Shown: one piece after another, positions 6,435 through 8,751 of the stretch
How positions within the stretch are numbered: position 1 is the stretch's first letter
How the letters are laid out: each line of letters opens with the position of its first letter
From: an uncultured Clostridia bacterium
Lineage (GTDB): Bacteria > Bacillota > Clostridia > Oscillospirales > Ruminococcaceae
Assembly: GCA_947632425.1 (NCBI GenBank)
Contig: CANRPG010000069.1
Span: 1-8,751, forward strand
Reading direction: 5' to 3'
DNA length: 8,751 nucleotides
Made by a program: the position numbers and the translations under genes
Notes under the pieces: model-generated
The model's input: only the letters and a program-made list of their open reading frames with translations
Told to the model about the DNA's origin: nothing
The model's database searches: none

Positions 6435-6463
6435 TTGACATTTGCACATTTTCGTGATACAAT
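6435..6463 (+). promoter_or_regulatory. Strong sigma-A promoter of the YegP-like gene
   Basis: A perfect TTGACA (6435-6440) is followed after 17 bases by TACAAT (6458-6463). Transcription would start near 6470, giving a leader of about 58 bases. Just upstream lies a near-palindrome TTGAAAATTGTCAA (6414-6427, one mismatched pair), which might be a regulator site but is AT-rich and weak evidence alone. Confidence 0.88.
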
Positions 6464-6486
6464 CAAATATATAAACACATAAACTT

Positions 6487-6503
6487 TTTCGGATAGTCCG
6501 AAA
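6487..6503 (+). promoter_or_regulatory. 5' leader hairpin and strong ribosome binding site of the YegP-like gene
   Basis: TTTCGGA (6487-6493) and TCCGAAA (6497-6503) form a perfect 7-base stem with a three-base loop in the leader. It ends nine bases before the AAGGAGG ribosome binding site (6513-6519), which sits eight bases from the ATG. There is no T-run after it, so it is more likely an mRNA-stabilising element than an attenuator. Confidence 0.5.
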
Positions 6504-6527
6504 TTATATATCAAGGAGGAAATCAAA

Positions 6528-6893
6528 ATGGGCAAATTTGTTATCAAGCAGACTGCTACGGGCACAAAGTTCGACCTGAAAGCAGGCAACGGCGAAGTTA
6601 TTGCAACGAGCGAGGTGTACGCTTCCGAGGCTGCGTGCAAGAACGGCATTGAGAGCGTTCGCAAGTGCTGTGAAGGCGGTGTTGAAGATCAGACTGTTGA
6701 GGGCTTCGAGACTCTGAAACACCCGAAGTTTGAAGTTTATCTTGACAAAAAGGGCGAATACAGATTCAGGCTGAAGGCACGCAACGGTGAGATAATCGCT
6801 ACGGGCGAAGGCTACAAGACCAAAGCAAGCTGCCTTAACGGCATTGAGAGCATAAAGAAGAATGCTCCCGAAGCTGCGGTGGTTGAGGAATAA
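6528..6893 (+). CDS. YegP-like protein with two DUF1508 repeats
   Basis: A 121-residue soluble protein made of two copies of the DUF1508 (YegP/UPF0339) unit. Repeat one spans about residues 3-46, with KFDLKAGNGEVIATSEVY and CKNGIESVRK. Repeat two spans about 67-111, with RFRLKARNGEIIATGEGY and CLNGIESIKK. The KA.NGE.I.T...Y...A....GI.S..K pattern is diagnostic. The family is widespread and its members are usually small, but no biochemical function is established. E. coli YegP has the same two-repeat layout and similar length. The consensus promoter and near-ideal ribosome binding site predict high expression. The gene is monocistronic, ended by the hairpin at 6918-6946. Cysteines occur in both repeats and in the linker (37, 47, 48 and 102), with no obvious metal-binding spacing. 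Confidence 0.9.
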   Translation: MGKFVIKQTATGTKFDLKAGNGEVIATSEVYASEAACKNGIESVRKCCEGGVEDQTVEGFETLKHPKFEVYLDKKGEYRFRLKARNGEIIATGEGYKTKASCLNGIESIKKNAPEAAVVEE

Positions 6894-6910
6894 TTACAAT
6901 TACATAGCAT

Positions 6911-6956
6911 AAAAACGGCGGATAGCGCTTTGTGGCGCATATCCGCTGTATTTTTA
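6911..6956. terminator. Bidirectional rho-independent terminator
   Basis: GCGGATAGCGC (6918-6928) pairs with GCGCATATCCGC (6935-6946), giving 11 base pairs with one bulged A and a six-base loop. On the plus strand it is followed by a T-run (6951-6955). On the minus strand it is followed by GTTTTT from the A-run at 6911-6915. It ends both the YegP-like gene and the convergent hydrolase. The plus-strand T-run includes the first bases of the hydrolase stop codon. Confidence 0.9.
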
Positions 6957-7571
6957 TATATTCATTTCGCTGATAGCCTTTGCAAGTTTCTGCGGGGCAT
7001 CAATATTAACTTCATGACCTGCGCCGGAAATAACGGCATATTCGGCATTTTTAAGCTTTTGTGCAAGTGTTTGGGCTGCTCTTTTGTTAGCCTTATCACG
7101 CTCGCCGCAAAGTACTTTTACGCAGCAGGTCACTTTGTCAAGACCGCCGGAAAGATCTATACCAGCCATTGAATTTGTAAGCGATATAAAATCTTGTTTT
7201 GCAAAGCCGATGCTTTCAAACTTGCTTGCAGGCAAAAATGTAAAAAGTACGTTTTGAACTTTCAGCAAAAATTTAGGCATATCGTATTGAGGCGCAATAA
7301 GTATAAGCGAATTTACCTTTTGCGGAAAGTCTATAGCAAAGTTGAGAGCCAGCACCGCCCCAAGCGAAAGACCGCACAGATCCAGCTTATCAGAGAAGCC
7401 AAGGCAATATTCGCAGAAAGCGGCATACATCTTGCTGTAAAGACAACTGCCCTGCACGAAAAAATCGCTTAACTCGGGGCACACCGTTTCTATATCATCG
7501 GGCAGAAACGAAATAGTCTTATCCCAACTTGAAGCGTTCTGCCCCATTCCATGCAGAAAAATATATCTCAC
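6954..7571 (-). CDS. Alpha/beta-fold hydrolase, substrate unknown
   Basis: A 205-residue compact alpha/beta hydrolase. The oxyanion motif HGMGQ (7-11), the nucleophile elbow GLSLGA (67-72, Ser69), the acid GERDKAN (Asp159) and the histidine GAGHEVN (His186) form a complete, correctly ordered triad. The protein resembles small MenH/BioH-type or serine-aminopeptidase-like hydrolases without a large lid, and no specific substrate can be deduced. It has no signal peptide. The start is a GTG at 7569-7571, four bases after the upstream purA-family stop codon. The next in-frame ATG would remove the oxyanion motif, so the GTG is favoured. There is no good ribosome binding site, which points to translation coupled to the upstream gene. 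The shared terminator lies at its 3' end. Confidence 0.85.
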   Translation of the reverse strand: MRYIFLHGMGQNASSWDKTISFLPDDIETVCPELSDFFVQGSCLYSKMYAAFCEYCLGFSDKLDLCGLSLGAVLALNFAIDFPQKVNSLILIAPQYDMPKFLLKVQNVLFTFLPASKFESIGFAKQDFISLTNSMAGIDLSGGLDKVTCCVKVLCGERDKANKRAAQTLAQKLKNAEYAVISGAGHEVNIDAPQKLAKAISEMNI

Positions 7572-7575
7572 TATA

Positions 7576-8751
7576 TTATTTCAGCTTGCTTTCGCGGTAG
7601 ATGATGTCTTCCCTCTTAGGGCCGTTAGATACCATGGTTATGGGGAAGCCTATTTTTTCCTCGATAAACTCGATATACTTGCGGCAGTTTTCGGGAAGCT
7701 CATCATATTTTCTTATGCCGCGAACGTCGCACTTCCAGCCGTCAAGCACCTCAAGCACGGGTTTTGCTCTTTCTAAAAGTCCTGTGGTCGGGAAATCCTG
7801 CGTTACCTTGCCGTCTATCTCATAGCCTGTGCAAACGGGTATTTTATCAAGGTAGCCGAGGGCATCTATGACCGTGAAAGCAACATCGGTAGTGCCCTGC
7901 AAGCGGCAGCCGTATCTAGAAGCAACGCAGTCGAACCAGCCGACTCTGCGGGGCCTGCCTGTGGTAGCGCCGTACTCGCCGCCGTCACCGCCGCGTCTGC
8001 GAAGTTCTTCTGCTTCTTCGTCAAATATCTCGGAAACGAACGCGCCTGCGCCGACTGCCGAAGAATAAGCCTTTACAACGGTAACTATCTGCTTTATCTC
8101 ATACGGGGGAACGCCTGCGCCTATCGCGCCGTATGCGGCGAGGGTCGACGACGACGTTACCATGGGATATATACCGTGGTCGGGGTCTTTGAGAGAACCA
8201 AGCTGACCTTCGAGCAGCACTGTCTTGCCTTCTTTGAGGGCGTTCCACAAAAATAGCGAAGTATCGCACACAAACGGCTCTATCTTCTTTTTATATTCCA
8301 TAAGGGTATTGAACAGCTCATCTACCGAAAGCAGCGGCTTATGATAGAGGTTTTCAAGCAGCACGTTTTTGGTCGCCACTACCCTTTCAAGCTTTTCTCT
8401 GAGCGCATCTTCGTCGAAAAGTTCCTGCACCTGAAAGCCTATTTTCGCATATTTATCGGAATAAAACGGGGCTATGCCGCTTTTTGTTGAGCCGAAGCTC
8501 TTCCCTGCGAGGCGCTCTTCCTCATAGGCATCAAACAGCACATGATAAGGCATTACTATCTGCGCTCTGTCGGAAACGAGCAGTTTTGGTGCAGGCACAC
8601 CGCGCTCTACTACGGAATTATACTCGTTTACAAGTTTGTTTACATCTAGAGCCACTCCGTTGCCGATAATGCTGGTGGTATGGTCATAAAACACGCCCGA
8701 CGGCAGGGTATGCAGAGCAAATTTGCCATAGTGGTTGACTATTGTATGACC
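7576..8751 (-). CDS. purA: Adenylosuccinate synthetase family protein (partial, N-terminus off the right edge)
   Basis: The frame is open to the right edge; 391 residues are visible of the usual 425-430. It enters at GHT of the NNAGHT loop, so about 35-40 N-terminal residues, including the catalytic GDEGKG loop, are not seen. The family joins IMP and aspartate using GTP, the first committed step to AMP. Visible matches are PSGV, IGNGV, FGST (8482-8493), DPDHGIYPMVTSS, the aspartate loop GATTGRPRR, and C-terminal SNGPKRED. Compared by eye with E. coli PurA there are notable changes. The IMP-binding EGAQG is EGQLG (8197-8211, Gln224 to Leu). The guanine-binding TKLD is TVID (7864-7875, Lys331 to Val). 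Arg143 and Arg147 positions are Lys and Gln. These may be clade features or mark a paralogue. The downstream hydrolase follows four bases after the stop. Confidence 0.88.
   Translation of the reverse strand, partial: GHTIVNHYGKFALHTLPSGVFYDHTTSIIGNGVALDVNKLVNEYNSVVERGVPAPKLLVSDRAQIVMPYHVLFDAYEEERLAGKSFGSTKSGIAPFYSDKYAKIGFQVQELFDEDALREKLERVVATKNVLLENLYHKPLLSVDELFNTLMEYKKKIEPFVCDTSLFLWNALKEGKTVLLEGQLGSLKDPDHGIYPMVTSSSTLAAYGAIGAGVPPYEIKQIVTVVKAYSSAVGAGAFVSEIFDEEAEELRRRGGDGGEYGATTGRPRRVGWFDCVASRYGCRLQGTTDVAFTVIDALGYLDKIPVCTGYEIDGKVTQDFPTTGLLERAKPVLEVLDGWKCDVRGIRKYDELPENCRKYIEFIEEKIGFPITMVSNGPKREDIIYRESKLK

Noticed and set aside
6406..6438. Direct repeat AAAAATGCTTGA / AAAAATCGCTTGA before the YegP-like promoter
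   Set aside because: The copies are short, AT-rich and imperfect, and the second merges into the -35 box. Two copies are too few to call a regulator array.
5849..6664. Long open frame on the minus strand across ispF and into the YegP-like gene
   Set aside because: It is antisense to two certain genes, has no ribosome binding site and encodes a cysteine- and tyrosine-rich sequence typical of a shadow frame.

Overview
The window reads as ordinary chromosomal DNA from a low-to-moderate GC Gram-positive bacterium, most likely a clostridial member of the Bacillota close to Ruminococcus/Oscillospiraceae. The reasons are the gdpP-rplI pair (a Bacillota arrangement), a MecA-like adaptor, the MEP isoprenoid pathway, GGAGG-type ribosome binding sites and textbook sigma-A promoters with 17-base spacers. 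The genus is inferred from protein flavour, not proven. I see no tRNA, rRNA, CRISPR array, insertion sequence or phage gene, and no gene-free stretch longer than 300 bases.

Layout. Bases 1-2489 (minus strand): a promoter, the cyclic-di-AMP phosphodiesterase gene gdpP, then rplI (ribosomal protein L9), which runs off the left edge. Bases 2500-3154 (plus): a divergently transcribed MecA-like adaptor gene with its own promoter. Its 3' end overlaps the convergent rpe gene (minus) by 26 bases. Bases 3798-3987 hold three successive CAGCC/GGCTG inverted repeats and a near-consensus promoter firing on the plus strand into the 3' end of the esterase gene. Bases 3988-4914 (minus): a cytoplasmic alpha/beta-hydrolase esterase whose promoter carries a perfect 12-base palindrome at the predicted transcription start. 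Bases 4962-6406 (plus): a chorismate mutase-IspD fusion gene overlapping ispF by four bases. Bases 6435-6893 (plus): a strongly expressed-looking YegP-like protein made of two DUF1508 repeats. A shared hairpin terminator separates it from a convergent pair (minus): a purA-family gene that enters from the right edge, followed by a coupled alpha/beta hydrolase.

How the genes work together. IspD and IspF catalyse two steps of the MEP isoprenoid pathway and are translationally coupled. The IspD here carries an AroQ-type chorismate mutase domain with its active-site residues intact, so one polypeptide would join aromatic amino-acid and isoprenoid metabolism. GdpP sets cyclic-di-AMP levels; L9 is ribosomal; Rpe belongs to the pentose phosphate pathway; PurA commits IMP to AMP. 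No single large operon or obvious novel defence or mobile system is present. The points most worth a second look are the chorismate mutase-IspD fusion, the substituted nucleotide-binding motifs of the PurA-family protein, the antisense promoter at 3944-3972, and the esterase operator-like palindrome.
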